DNA of 64,000 nucleotides from Calendula officinalis (GCA_963853835.1 OY970820.1:79480909-79544908); one strand, 5' to 3'; shown: positions 1 to 12,174, counted from the stretch's first letter. Translations and numbers: made by a program. Notes: generated by a model not told the origin, from the letters alone.

Positions 1-273
1 GTGATACACTTGGGGTTTCACGGTTTTTTAGGCAAAAGATTATAATTGGATGGTTAGTGGGGAATGAGTCCCACACCTTTTGAATAAAGTAAGGTTAATG
101 ATGTTTAAAAGTAAAAAGTAAGGGTAAAGGAGTCATTTCACTTTGTTAAGGTAGATAGTTAGTGGGTGTGGGTCCCATTTTATTTGCCAAATAAGGAAAC
201 TTTTCAAAGTGTATCACTTATTTTGAATCACCCCAAAAAGGAAAGTGTATCACTTGTTTTGAATCGGAGGAAG
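1..273. repeat. Stowaway-like MITE, left end outside the window
   Basis: This shares its body and right end with the complete MITE just downstream: both contain the stretch around TTAATGATGTTTAAAAGTAA and end in a run reading GTATCACTT...CGGAGG next to TA. The left terminus lies beyond the window edge, so only the right end and target TA (274-275) can be seen. No coding capacity. Confidence 0.75.
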
Positions 274-314
274 TAATAAATTACAAACTACAGTACAATC
301 ACCAAAATTAAATA

Positions 315-627
315 CTACCTCCGTATCAAAATAAGTGATACATTTGAGAAATTGTGGTTTTTGAGGCAAAAGATTGGAAAGTAATTTAAAATAGTATAAA
401 GTGGATAGTTAGTGGATAATGGGACCCACTTTTTTTGGATGTAGTGAAATTAATGATGTTTAAAAGTAAAAGTAAGGGTAAAAGAGTAATTTTACTTTAT
501 TAAAGTAAATAATTAGTGGAGAAGGGGTCCCACTTTTTTACCAAATAAAGAAAGATTTTGAAGTGTATCACTTATTTTGTTCCACCTCTTTTAGGAAAGT
601 GTATCACTTATTTTGATACGGAGGTAG
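315..627. repeat. Stowaway/Mariner-type MITE, complete
   Basis: The terminal inverted repeats are CTACCTCCGTATCAAAATAA at the left and its complement at the right (ends CGGAGGTAG). They are flanked by the dinucleotide TA on both sides (313-314 and 628-629), the target duplication expected of Tc1/Mariner-type MITEs. The element is 313 bp, noncoding, and in the same orientation as the partial copy at 1-273. Confidence 0.85.
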
Positions 628-795
628 TATAAAAATTGATGAAGTCGTAAACCAAGAATATTTTATGTTTCCTTTTCAAGATCTACTAACGCCGTGTGTT
701 GAAAAGTGAAAATATTAATCAAGGGTTGGTGGGCACAAAAGATAAAGCTTGCCGGAAAGCTGAACACTAGAAAGAAAAGAATAGTCTGCCGAAAG

Positions 796-1999
796 ATGGC
801 ACCGACAGCATCGGAGGTCGCCGGAAAGTTGAATCTGAAGCCACATCCAGAAGGTGGGTTCTTCTCGGAGACATTTAGAGACACTTCAATCACTCTATCA
901 ACTTCTCAACTCCCCCCTGAATGTAAGCATATCTCTTCACTGATTGAATTCAATCTTTATAAATTGCCATTTTCTATCTCATGAAATGAATTCATTTTGA
1001 CCACTTATTAGCTGTCTCATAAATTGATTGAGTGTCACTCACCAATTCCAAATCGATTGTATTGTTCAAATAGCTAAAAATTTCAAGTTAATTTTCCCCA
1101 GTGCAAAGATGGGATCCTTTTCCTCTGGAAATTTCAAATTAATACAATTACAGATAACATTTGCTTATAATTGAAATCAATAAATCATTACAGAAGGGAT
1201 TCAAAATTTGATGCCTGTAATTAAGGATTTGATCCATTATTTAACCCCTGGATAATATTAATCAGAAGCAAATTGACTTTACCCAAACCCTAGAAACTGA
1301 TAATATGTTTTTGCTGTTAAAAAGAAAAGAAAAGAAAAAAACTGATAATATGTGACTTGAAATCACAACATTTTAGATGATCACGTATAAAACACGCATC
1401 CAAACACCCCTAAAGTTTCTTGCTTATTGTATTATAGTTTCTGATTTAAAGTTATAAACAGATAAGGTTGATCGTCCAATTAGTACATCCATTTACTTTT
1501 TACTTCCATCTGGAAGTGTTTCACATCTTCATCGTATTCCAAGTGCAGAAACATGGCATTTTTCTTTAGGCGAACCCCTTACGGTATAATAAAATCCTCA
1601 TTATTTAATATTTTTTATGCATATTCATTATATGTATGTTAATCAATAACATTATATTGTAATGTAATCCTACAGATACTGGAAATAGATGATAAAACTG
1701 GGAGTTTGAAGTTAACATGCATTGGACAAGATATTGCAAATAACCAACTATTGCAGTATACGGTCCCACCAAACGTGTGGTTCGGAGCATTTCCTACAAA
1801 AGATTATGAAATATCGACTGATAATAACGTTGTCGTGGAAAATGCACCGAGAGATGCAGAGGAACATTTTTCTTTGGTGGGATGTACGGTTGCACCTGCT
1901 TTCCAGTTTGATGATTTTGTGTTGGTCAAACGGTCTGAACTTGTTTCTCGTTTCCCTGCTCATGAATCTCTTATATCCATGATCACATTTGAAGGTTAA
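796..1999 (+). CDS. Cupin_5 (DUF985) family protein, three exons
   Basis: Three exons give a 190-residue protein: 796-922, 1462-1583 and 1676-1999. All introns have GT...AG borders and the reading frame is kept across both junctions (phase 1 after exon 1, phase 0 after exon 2). The start at 796 gives the N-terminus MAPTASEVAGKLNLKPHPEGG; no upstream in-frame ATG exists in the open stretch. Family hallmarks are PHPEGGFFSETFRD near residue 15, HLHRIPSAETWHFSLGEPL in exon 2, VPPNVWFGAFP, and VGCTVAPAFQFDDF near the C-terminus. These match the single-domain RmlC-like cupins of DUF985, which are about this long in plants and in yeast. The histidine pair in HLHR and the glutamate in AETWHF fit the cupin pocket. 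The reaction is unknown for plant members; no signal peptide is seen, so a soluble cytosolic protein is likely. The gene looks intact. Confidence 0.88.
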
Positions 2000-4726
2000 A
2001 TGGTGCTGCTTCTATGTACGTGTGATTTAATCGCTTGTTTTTAATGTATTCTACTATGATTATGCTTGTAATTTCTAATGAAACTATTTACACAATGAAG
2101 CTCGTATGCTGTTGTGTTATCTTGTACTATGAAGTCTATGATATTTTTTTTTTTTTTTTGAACGGTTCCTAATCTTGTACTAAGAATAATACAAGTTTTC
2201 AATACTATGTAAGCCCCTGTGTGTTATTGCTCATGGTCATTGCATTTAGGGGTAATTTTATTTTTTTTGTGGAACCGCAACACTTTCATCAAGGTAGAGT
2301 ATATTAGTATTTGGGGGTAATTAATGTTGGTAACAATGTATGAAGGGATGAACAAACAGGAAGAAAGCATGCAAGTCACACCAATATTTTTTATAAATTC
2401 CAAAATGTACCCAACATGCATGTCAGATCAATTGTCACAAATGACATTGGCAGGATATATGTCACCGGTGTCTAACTTAAATTATAACTGTCTTATTTCA
2501 ATATTTTTATTAAAGAACAAACACGGTGATTAGTTTTGTTCTTTTGTGATATGTTAAGTTTTATAAAATGCTATAAAAATTATCAAATTATATTTGATGG
2601 ATATTTATAAAACATTTGAGATACATAAAGGTAAACTAATAATTTTAAGAAGAAAAAGCTATTTGAAAGATTAACCATTGGAGATGCTATTTATAAATAG
2701 GTTTTTGGTTGATGTGGCAAAACTAATAATGCGAAACTGGTAATATCACTAATTTTTTTTCTAGGTTCCGCCACTATATTGTCACATGTCGGATTGGGTA
2801 TCGTGTTGGAGCGGGTAATGTGTTACATAAATATGTGTTGAATATAATTTACATAACTATTATAATAGTAATAAGGTAGTTTTTGAATTAAGAGATTTAT
2901 AATATTGTATCTACACAAAATAACACTTAGCCTATATATCGATTTGTTTCCGTGTGACCTACTATTTTTTTTAAATGATAATCTTATATATAATGTAGTC
3001 AAACTTTGCTCGTCATTTATGTAACCTAATTTCTAGTCATCTGGTAAATTTTTACACATAAATAATCAAATACATAACCTTTAGAATATTATTTCAGACA
3101 TTTATACCGGTAGACAATCATGAGATACTTCCTTGTAACTACTATGTTAAAAGTTAAAACTTTACCTAACTCGACCAATTCATATGAAAATGGTTCTGAA
3201 TCACTATGACTGTCAAAACCCGATAGCATAGCTTTTATAGTTGCTTTATCCGGCTAATGTCGTGTAAATCAGAAATGCATATGATTCTGATATGATCCAC
3301 ATGCTATTTATATTTTTTTATAAAAAGTTTAATACTTCATTTAATTCTAATATATTTCTTTAAAAATATCTATTGATATGTCGACTTAGTGCATGTTTGG
3401 GTCCGCCATTGGGTCCTATGCGAGCTTTTAAAGCGTACATTTGATGCATTCAATAATTATTATTTTTATCTAAATCATCTTTGATTTGTCTACTTTATTT
3501 TCATTAAATCGTATAGTAAAAGCAGTAATCATGGTAACAATATTCATAACAGTTTAGCCCTTCAGACATTCCATTATTTTCATGAAACCCTTCAATACCA
3601 TGAAATCGTTGGAATTAAAAACCCCTAGAACTATAACAGTCACAACCATCCAAATAAGAAATTCTAGTTGAATTGTGAAAACTAACGTATTTGACGAACG
3701 GATGACGAATCAAGAAGGAGTAGCAAACACTTTGATAAGATTGACAGTTGCAGAAGCATTGATTGAAAGTAAGAGTTGATTCCAATCAGAGGATGTCAAT
3801 ATCCATCGGGTTTCACGTACCCAGCAGAGTTCGGATGCGAGTACGGATTTTGCAGTACCCGCTAGGTAAGTTTTATTTATGAAATTACAAATTTCAGCTA
3901 GACAGTGTAAAATTAAATTAAAAATGTTGTAAGGCGGCGAATTAGAACCTGCGAATCTGCGATTAACCACTCTGCCAAGTTTATTTATTTATTTTATTTC
4001 CATCTACGTTATGAATACAACGGTTTTTGGGTTAGGTAGAAAAAAAAAATCTATTAGGCAAGTTTCATTGATTAAATCGAATTAGACTACTCCAACGGGA
4101 AGTCGGTCTTCTCTTCTCTTAACCGACAAATGAAGTGACATTGGCACGGTCCATTGGTTCAATGGCTAGGAGCTCAACTCATCGGTTAAAAGTAGAGTCG
4201 AGAAGAGCGAGAAGAGGCTCAAAGAATATCTAAATAAGATATTTAATATTTTTTGTTCTATTTTATATATAAAGTATTAAATGAAAACTATTACTAGTAT
4301 TAAATAAAAAGTGTGTATTTGTCGTTAAAAAAAAATATATAATCAAATGATTAAGAAAATCATTTACCGCTTTATACCCTTTGGCACATCTGATTCTCCG
4401 AAAGTGACGACACGAACCATCTCAAAATGATACCTTCCCATTGAAAGCGAACCACTACAATATGAACTCACACTTTCACAAAAACCAAAACAAAAGCCAT
4501 CAGATCTTCAACATCAAGAACCCTAAATTCATCCCCTATTTTATCCCTATTCCTCAATTTTATGTTCTTCCCTTATGATCTTCATACCCTGTTTTTTTCG
4601 TGATATATTTACCCATTTAAATCTCTAAAATCATGTTTCCTGAATCTTGATGATACCCAATTACCTTAATTCATTTCCCAAATAATTCTTTGTTGAATTT
4701 TTTTCTTCATAAATTTAGGTTTCTTG
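2000..4726. other. Intergenic region with small repeats
   Basis: No gene is seen in these 2.7 kb. It holds the 3' UTR of the cupin gene, a T-run near 2145-2158, a decayed Harbinger-type MITE (2553-2740), long AT-rich stretches, and the 5' leader of the exchanger gene (roughly 4480-4726). Short reading frames at 2224-2533 and 3710-3970 have no recognisable domain. Confidence 0.6.
2553..2740. repeat. Decayed copy of the 61492-62018 MITE family
   Basis: The stretch starting TTAAGTTTTATAAAATG, followed by TATAAAAATT.TCAAATTAT and later by TTAACCATTGGAGATGCT and GGTTTTTGGTT.G, aligns in order with the right half of the complete Harbinger-type MITE at 61492-62018. The ends and target duplication are no longer clear. 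Confidence 0.55.
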
Positions 4727-6547
4727 ATGACACCCTTCAATTTCCGTGGTCTTTTTACTCTTGTATTTCTCCTATTTTGCTTTCTCCAACTGACCCATGA
4801 TTCGAAGTACAACACTGGAATCCGGGTCGGCTTTCGGACCAGTCCAGATACCTTGGGTATCACAACCCCACCTGATTGTACTGGATTAAATCAGCATGAA
4901 GGGTATAAAAGTCAATGTGAGTTCTTAATTGCGTACCCTCAATGTAATTCTGATGGGTTTTTCAATTACCTGAATTTTTTCTATTGTTCATGTGAAAATC
5001 ATGCTTCAATTGGTTACATTCTCCTAATTATTTGGTTAGCTGCACTATTTTATCTTTTGGGGAACACAGCTGCAGATTATTTCTGTTGTTCACTTGAAAA
5101 ATTGTCAACTTTATTGAGATTATCACCGACTGTTGCAGGGGTAACGTTACTTCCGTTAGGTAACGGCGCCCCTGATGTATTTGCTAGTATTGCTGCGTTT
5201 GCTGGTACTGATAACGGTGATGTTGGTTTAAATAGCATTTTGGGCGGTGCTATTTTTGTCACGTGCGTAGTTGTGGGGATCATTTCGATCTGTGTGGCTA
5301 ATCAGACTGTTGATATCGATAAGAATTGTTTTGTTAGAGATGTTGTTGTGCTTATGTTCGCTGTTGTGTCTCTCGGTGTTATCTTGTTCGTTGGAGATGT
5401 TAGTGTTACTGGGGCCATCGCGTTTGTTTTGATTTATGTTGTTTATGCTTCGTTAGTTGCTGGCAACGAATTCTTAAGACGGAAAGGGAAAATCGGTATT
5501 TTGAAAGTCAACACGTGTGTCCCGTTGTTGGCAGTTAGTCAAACGGATGGTCCCGAAAGTAGAGATCTTGAATCGAGAAACACATCCTTTACAGAATCCG
5601 ATGATGTCCCGCATTTGATTGAGTCAAAAGTTCCTCATTGGATGTGGGGTTCGAATGTCTCGATTTATTCCGAGGTTCTTGGAAACGGTTCGGAAGACGG
5701 CTCGAATCCGTGGGGATGGAACGATGAGGTGGCGGTTAACGAGAATAAAGATTCATCCTTTTCGTGTTCAAAAATGTTTTCATGGTTGGAACTACCATTA
5801 ACTTTACCACGAAGATTAACGATTCCTATAATCGAGGAAGAAAGATGGTCAAAAGGTTACGCGGTTGCTAGTGTTACATTCGCACCGTTGCTTTTAGGGT
5901 TTCTTTGGAACACCGAACACGACTCGCGTCAATTAGTCAACGGGCTAATCTACTCGGGCTGCGCGGTTCTTGGGTTAATGCTTGGTGGGGTTGCGTTTAT
6001 ATGCACAAGATCAGACCAACCGCCTCAAAAGTGGTTGCTACCATGGGTTCTCGGTGGATTTTTCATGAGTATAATTTGGTTCTACATAATAGCTAACGAG
6101 TTAGTTTCACTATTGGTTGCGTTTGGTTTAATATTCGGAATTAACCCATCGATTCTTGGGTTAACCGTATTAGCATGGGGAAATTCAATGGGTGACTTGA
6201 TGTCAAATGTTGCATTGGCGGTTAATGGCGGTGAAGGTGTGCAGATAGCGGTGTCTGGATGCTATGCAGGCCCGATGTTCAACACACTTGTTGGTTTGGG
6301 GTTTTGTATGCTAATTGGATCATGGTCAAAACGGCCCGAATCTTATATAATGGCGGGTGATATCGGGTTGTTTTGTAACATAGGGTTTCTAGTAATCGGG
6401 TTGCTTTGGTCACTAGTAATGTTGCCAAGAAACAATATGCAATTAAATAAGTCGTTTGGGGTCGGGCTTATGGTGATTTATGTTGCATTTCTTGGAACCC
6501 GATTAGGGATGTCTGTAAGTTCCGGGTCACTCGACAATGCCAGCTAA
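4727..6547 (+). CDS. Cation/calcium exchanger (CCX family, NCKX-like)
   Basis: A single exon codes for 606 residues from the ATG at 4727. The protein has an N-terminal hydrophobic segment (about residues 10-22), a cysteine-rich luminal stretch (residues 50-90), then two blocks of membrane helices (about 95-260 and 375-595) split by a hydrophilic loop. The two alpha repeats of the CaCA superfamily are present: GNGAPDVFAS near residue 145 and WGNSMGDLMSN near residue 484; the acidic residues in GNGAPD and GNSMGD bind the cations. SPTVAGVTLLPLGNGAPD is typical of plant CCX proteins rather than vacuolar CAX proteins. CCX members exchange Ca2+, Na+ or K+ for protons or Na+ across endomembranes or the plasma membrane. 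Plant CCX genes are often intronless, as here. Which of the CCX1-5 groups it belongs to cannot be settled by eye. No break is seen. Confidence 0.93.
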   Translation: MTPFNFRGLFTLVFLLFCFLQLTHDSKYNTGIRVGFRTSPDTLGITTPPDCTGLNQHEGYKSQCEFLIAYPQCNSDGFFNYLNFFYCSCENHASIGYILLIIWLAALFYLLGNTAADYFCCSLEKLSTLLRLSPTVAGVTLLPLGNGAPDVFASIAAFAGTDNGDVGLNSILGGAIFVTCVVVGIISICVANQTVDIDKNCFVRDVVVLMFAVVSLGVILFVGDVSVTGAIAFVLIYVVYASLVAGNEFLRRKGKIGILKVNTCVPLLAVSQTDGPESRDLESRNTSFTESDDVPHLIESKVPHWMWGSNVSIYSEVLGNGSEDGSNPWGWNDEVAVNENKDSSFSCSKMFSWLELPLTLPRRLTIPIIEEERWSKGYAVASVTFAPLLLGFLWNTEHDSRQLVNGLIYSGCAVLGLMLGGVAFICTRSDQPPQKWLLPWVLGGFFMSIIWFYIIANELVSLLVAFGLIFGINPSILGLTVLAWGNSMGDLMSNVALAVNGGEGVQIAVSGCYAGPMFNTLVGLGFCMLIGSWSKRPESYIMAGDIGLFCNIGFLVIGLLWSLVMLPRNNMQLNKSFGVGLMVIYVAFLGTRLGMSVSSGSLDNAS

Positions 6548-6993
6548 GCGGGCTGGTGTGTTGTCACATAGACTGTTAATGGTTTGGGGAAGGCGTAGAT
6601 ATGTTTCTAGCGTGCATATTTGAATATATGTTATTTACTTGTGTAGGATTCAAGTTAACTAGGAGTTAATTCGTAGTGTGGTTGATTTGTATACTAGTTG
6701 GATCTTTTTATCGTATTTTCCTTATTACATGTTATTTGTTACGGGAACCAGATACCTAACGGAATGTTAAAAACCAATTATAACAACGGTTAAGTTGCAT
6801 ACATCACGAGTATAAGTTCGGTGACAGAGAAGGGGATGCCTTTGAAAAAGCATGTTATTTTGATTTGAATTTAACAATATTTGATTGGTTTTGCTTTCGG
6901 TTGGAACTAATATTCAAGTATATGATGTGATGTTTTAACTAATAAAGGCAGAGTTATGGCTGTGCTTTCGAAATTTGGTGGCTATACTTCATA

Positions 6994-7030
6994 CTAGCTA
7001 CAAAACCCGCACGATGGGCGGGTATGCTGT
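6994..7030 (-). mobile_element. Helitron 3' terminus (minus strand)
   Basis: Read on the minus strand, a hairpin with arms CCCGC / GCGGG is followed after about ten bases by CTAG and a flanking T. This is the usual 3' end of plant Helitrons. The matching 5' end to the right was not found, so the element may be truncated. Confidence 0.55.
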
Positions 7031-7159
7031 AAATTTTAATATGTAGAAAAATGTCCAAAAACTTTATATATTTCTAAATGACATAATAATCGATAGATGT
7101 GATGATGATTTTGTACAAAAAAAGGGTAAATGAAGAAATGTTACACGGGCATTTTATTA

Positions 7160-7505
7160 AATGAAGAATCCAGCTTTTTATGCCGTAATCCGTAATATCT
7201 GAAGTCTGGTTCCGTTGCACAATCCAGCTTTTTATGCCGTAATCATAGAATGCCGGTTTTATAGAAATTATATTGAGTCGTGTATCACTTCTGAATAGTT
7301 ATTTATTTGTTTCCTTGTATGTAGGAAGTCGTATTTAAATATTTATTTGTTTCCTTGTATGTAGGATCTTTTAAATAGTTATTTATTTGTTTCCTTGTAT
7401 GTAGGAAGCCGTATATGGAGCATATGAATGTAGACCGTAAGCCGTACCAGATTCGTTTGCCGTATATGGAGCGTATGAATGTAGACCGTAAGCTGTACCA
7501 GATTC
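7160..7505. repeat. Compound short tandem repeats
   Basis: Three repeat units sit side by side. AATCCAGCTTTTTATGCCG occurs twice (7164-7250). TTATTTGTTTCCTTGTATGT occurs three times at roughly 43-50 base spacing (7300-7405). GCCGTATATGGAGCRTATGA and the following GTAGACCGTAAGC.GTACC occur twice (7408-7505). No coding function is apparent. Confidence 0.8.
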
Positions 7506-8739
7506 GTTTGTATTAGTGCAAATGATGTGGACCAATCAAGGAATTCCAAGTGGCATTATGGACGAATAGGAATGCTTGGAATTGCCATGGTGTCAAACCC
7601 TCTTCAAATTTAGGCCTCATATATAGGGTAGGATTTCTAATTCATAGCAACCCACACGACCACACATGTGAGATTTCCTTAACTAGGTTGTATAGATGGT
7701 AGGAGTAAGTAATTCTACATTTTTGAAAGCTACTCGACTAAAGCACGAATTAGGGCTCGAGTCTGACTTGACTTAACTTAAAGCTTGTTTATTAAACGAG
7801 CTCGAGCCCGCGTTTCAACCAAATATCTCATTTAAACTTGGAAGTCCCAACTAGCTAATATATATTAATTATTATTATATATATATATATATTATAATTA
7901 TATGTCTATTTATATATTATACAGAATAAGGATCAAGAAAGAAGTTATGTAATTTAGAGAACTTAAAGAAGCAATTAGAAGCATTGATTTAGTTAAAACA
8001 TTCAAGGACACTTAAGGGCATGATTGTCATTTTAACCCCCTACAACAATATGTCCTCCCTTTTAGTTTTCCTTCATTCATGTCTCCCCACCACCAAATCA
8101 CAATTGCTCCACACTCCACCTCCAATTGCAGCTCCTCCACACCACACCTCCAAATCGCAGCTGCTCTGCTCCACACTTCATACGCAGCTCCAAATCACAG
8201 ATCCTAGAACCGTTTTGAACCTACATCAGCTGCTCCGATTTCAAATATGTACCAATTTGAACCATAAATTAGCTAAGAACCCTAAACATCTCCTATAGGA
8301 ACCCTAAATCAGCTCCTATATGAACCCTAAATCAGATTTATATGAGGGAATCAGATTAAACTCCAGGTAGGTCGTAGATCTGAACCATTCAATTCCTTCC
8401 GAATTCTACTCCTTTCAATTTCTTCATGAGATTCATGTATTAGCTAATAATCTCTAATTCTGCTTAATGGCTACCGAATCAGATATCTAATTGGATCCAG
8501 AACTGCATAATGATGGTAATTTGTTGATTCTAATACATTTTTTTTATTTCAATAATGTTTAATTGAATGTTTAAGATGACGTGTTTGTGTATGATACGAT
8601 AAAATTAGTCTAAGTGAATAATGTTTGTGTATGATATGTTATTAATCAATATTCAGATCTGTTTTCGTAGTTTTGTTGATAGATATGTTTAAGATGATGT
8701 GTTTGAAATTAAAGTTCATTTCCTGATTTTGATTTTCAT

Positions 8740-9870
8740 TCTCACGGTTGCATTTGCATTTTCATTATACTTGGTCATTCCTGAAACTTTAAACACCATT
8801 TTCATTTTCATACTTGCAGTTGCATTTTCATTTTATGTAGTCATTTTATGAACTTTTAACCAATTGTTTTGAATGTTGATTCTTGCATTTGCATTTGCAT
8901 TTGCATTTTCATAGTTCAAGTTGCATATTCATTTTATGCAATTATTTTTAAAAAGTTTCACCTTTTTAATTTTTTTTTATAGATTTTGATCATGTTCCAA
9001 CTTCTCTTCGAATTGGATTTGAAAAAAATATATGCTCTTGGTGATAAGTATGGGGTTCCTAATGTTCCTAATTCTAAAAGAGCTGTTAATGATATGAAAT
9101 TTGATTCTTTGGGCGATGCTTGGAATTTCTATAGAGCGTATGCTATTGTAGATGGCTTTGAGCTCATTAAATCTACCCAGAATGTTCTCATAATATTCGC
9201 ACTTGTCCAGAAAGGAAAAAAGTTGAAGATGCAAAGATAAAAACCACAACAAGCAGATGATGATGCATGATTTTCTTGAGTGACACGTTATTTTTTTATT
9301 GGTTATTTTTATACTTTTACCAAATGTGGTTAAACATACTTTGACATTTGCACTTTCGATATATTTACTGAAATTTTTAATTCATGTCCTCTTTAAATAT
9401 ATTGTTAGTTGCATTTGCACTTTTATACTTGTAGATACATTTGCATTTTCATATTACGTAGTTAATCTTGATTTTATAACCAACGTTTTTTCAAAATTGA
9501 CAATTGCATTTGCAATTTCATACTTATAGTTGAATTCTTGCATCTACTCTTTTATTTTAAGTAGTTATTACCTGAAATTTGATATTAGGTTTCTACTTTA
9601 AATGCTCAGTTGCATTTGCATTTAATTTTATAACCAACTTTTTTGCAAAACTGACATTTGCATCTTCGTACTTGCAGTTGCATTTTCATTTTCGCACTTG
9701 CAGTTGCATTTTGACTTTCATACTTGCAATTACATTTGGCCTTTTTAAATCTACTTATTCCCTTAAATTTTAACCAATTGTTTTGGATAATGATAGTTGC
9801 ATTTGCATTTTCATAATTATAGTTGCATTTGCATTTTCATTACATATAGTTTTTTTTTCGCAGTTTCTAT
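8740..9870. repeat. Degenerate TTGCATTTGCATTTTCAT repeat field
   Basis: Dozens of copies of GCATTTGCATTTTCAT and variants (ATACTTGCAGTTGCATTT) lie on both sides of the FAR1 remnant. A few inverse copies (TGAAAATGCAAATGC) lie at 10485-10560 in the same element. Spacing is irregular, so this is not a simple tandem array. Confidence 0.75.
9070..9240 (+). pseudogene. FAR1 DNA-binding domain remnant in MULE
   Basis: The translated stretch contains MKFDSLGDAWNFYRAYAIVD followed by GFELIKSTQNV and ends KGKKLKMQR. FDSL.DAWNFY.AYA...GF..RKS is the start of the FAR1 (FAR-RED IMPAIRED) zinc-binding domain, shared by FHY3/FAR1 regulators and by their MULE transposase ancestors. The conserved cysteines and histidines expected next are missing, and the frame ends at 9238-9240. 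It lies inside an element with Mutator-type boundaries, so it is more likely a relic of the transposase N-terminus than a host regulator. Confidence 0.65.
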
Positions 9871-11191
9871 TTACCTTTTCAGGTATCATCACCACTTGAT
9901 CAAATTTATGTATATGCACTTGTTGTATTGAATATCATAACAAAAAATAAAGAAAAAATTATCAAAACGATAACAATCTATATTACTTCTACAACCATCC
10001 ATCATTCCATATAATCAAAAACCAACAAACCACCAATAAGTTCGATAAAAACAAACCAACCTCGAAAACGCATCCAACCACCTAAATCCAGCAATCTGAA
10101 TTACGAAAAACCTACAAATTACCTAGTTGATAGCTATACATAACAAACCTAATTCATAGTTAAACCAACATCTATTTTTTTTCCCACTCATACGTAACTT
10201 GTTCATGGTTCTTACTTGCATCTTCATTTTCCACCCAAAATTCTTCTTCATCTATTTTGGTAGGCTTCGTTCTTTTATTATCATTATTGTTGTAAATGTA
10301 CTTACTAGACTCTGAGCGATAGAATCACGCCTGTAAAACAGGAAATGCAATTGATTGATTAAGAACCTGATCGATTAGGAACCTGGAGCAAACAAAAAAA
10401 CAATATAATTATAAATATCAATACCCTGGACCAAACAAACAATATACATTTTCTTATTTAACAAGGTTGCATCTAATTGATTCTCATATGAAAATGCAAA
10501 TGCATTTTTAGCATGTTGCATAACACATAAATGTATCATATGAAAATGAAAATGCTAGTCTATTAGTACGAATGTATCAATATTCTAGCCTACTCATGAC
10601 ATAAAGTTTATCAATACAAGCAGAAATATACAACTCTTCTGAATATCAACGTATTCACCAACATCTACACAAAATAGACAATACGAGCAAAATTGATGAT
10701 AAAACCTACCGTACGAACAACGTAAAAATCGTCTGACTGAAAGCCTACTAGATACCCGATTGAATCACCGAAACTGTGAATCGCCGATTGAATTGCTGAC
10801 TATTAGCAATCGCCGATTGAATCGATTGTTAGAAATCTATCGATTGTGAAATTCCGTTTGAAATCACTCTGTGAAGAAAACCGCCGATTGAGTATGTGTT
10901 GAATAGATTGTCTGTGTGAAATCGTCCTGTGACGAAATCGCTGATTGAAGTTTCTGTGCTTTTCAGAAAACCTAATTTGATAATATCACGTGAATGCACT
11001 CTTTAGGTGAAAGAGTGTAAAATTTACAAAATTGCCCTGCAAGCCTATTTGTGTATCACGATTCCAATCATAATTTATGTGTGTGCCTCTTCTTTTAGGT
11101 TCTAATCTAGTCCTTTCATTTTTTAATCTAAGGGTTATAGTTACTTCCTTGTATTCTTTGTTTAATATTGCTTTTCTATAGATCCACACCC

Positions 11192-12174
11192 ATATTATAC
11201 ATAGATATGTAAATTATATATTATAGAAAAATATAATATTTACATCATATATAAATAGTATAATTAAATGAAAGAATTATACCCGTATATTTTATGTATA
11301 TGATACCTTAAATAAGCATAATCGAGCTGAGCCCGAACCTACAAATACTTTAATGATCAAAGCTCGAGCTTTACATATAAAACTTAAACAAGCCAATAGA
11401 ATCTAGTTAAATTTAGGTTCATCTCAGCTCATTTACACCTCTAATAAACGTTGTTCTAAATTATTTAACATTATTTTTACTAATTATATGTGAGAGATAT
11501 TCTTTAGTTAAATGGCATGCTCGCTTTTGGAAATTTGTATAGTGTTGAAGAAGTAGGCTAACGATCCATCGCCGTCGTTGTCTATCACCGCCTTCAACAC
11601 GTCATGTAAGTTACCTTCTTATGATATGTTGTCAATAAATGCTCGTCATTCTTCGTTTCTTAATTTTTTTAAATAAATAGATAACGTAGTCTATATTCTC
11701 ATCAATATATTATTTTAAAGTTTTTCATTTTATTTCTAAAACTACTTTTGATAAAAATAAATTTCTAATAATTCGTTAGTATCAAAATAAGTGTAACCTT
11801 TTTCATTTTTACATTTTTACAGTTTCATAACAAGTTCTGTATTTCATTTAAAATTTGTTCTCGGTCCGGTTCCGAGCAATTCGGTTTTGTCCTCGGAAAA
11901 ATCGAAGAATCTTCTCGGTTCGGTTTCGACCGATTCTTGGTCTCGTTCTGTTTCGGGCGTCGTCGGTTCGGTCCTCAGTTCGGCTAAAATCATTTTCTCG
12001 ATTCTCTATTCGATACGGTTTAATTCTTATACCGTGTACTTGCCTACATGAGGAAATCGTTTTTGGTGATACATGTAGAATTTGTATTTCAAATTTGTCT
12101 CTTGTATTGTAACATTTGATTTATTAAATGTCGCAGGATGATCCGCTAACTTAACTAGGTTTCAAAGCACTTAG
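11192..12174. other. Intergenic region, AT-rich plus CGGTTCGGT repeats
   Basis: No gene recognised. 11202-11850 is AT-rich. 11855-12020 carries repeated TCGGTTCGGT/CTCGGTT motifs that leave one frame open, but the translation is repetitive and arginine/serine-rich without a domain. Confidence 0.5.

Larger units (their letters stand above)
6548..7923. other. Intergenic region between CCX gene and MULE
   Basis: This contains the exchanger's 3' UTR, a minus-strand Helitron terminus near 6994, short tandem repeats at 7160-7505, and an AT-rich run (7855-7923) into which the Mutator-like element inserted. No protein-coding sequence is recognised. Confidence 0.6.
7924..11191. mobile_element. Mutator-like element (MULE), non-autonomous
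   Basis: A perfect 10-bp direct repeat, ATATTATACA, flanks this segment (7914-7923 and 11192-11201), the size expected of Mutator target duplications. The ends form a short imperfect inverted repeat: GAATAAGGATCAAGAAAG at the left and the complement of a run ending GATCCACACCC at the right, sharing GGATC at the same offset. Inside are a leader-like stretch, a FAR1-domain remnant (9070-9240) and about 1 kb of a TTGCATTTGCATTTTCAT-type repeat. The FAR1 domain fits a Jittery/FAR1-type MULE transposase that has lost its catalytic part. No intact transposase is present. Confidence 0.72.

Noticed and set aside
3928..3974. tRNA-like A and B boxes on the minus strand (TGGCAGAGTGG and GGTTCTAATTC)
   Set aside because: The boxes are only 17 bases apart and no cloverleaf or SINE tail could be formed; it could be a coincidence or a deleted SINE.
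8020..8298. 92-codon frame in the left part of the MULE
   Set aside because: Pro/Thr/His-rich low-complexity text resembling a leader; no domain.
11855..12112. 85-codon Arg/Phe/Ser-rich frame
   Set aside because: Made of CGGTTCGGT-type repeats; no homology and no splice or start context.
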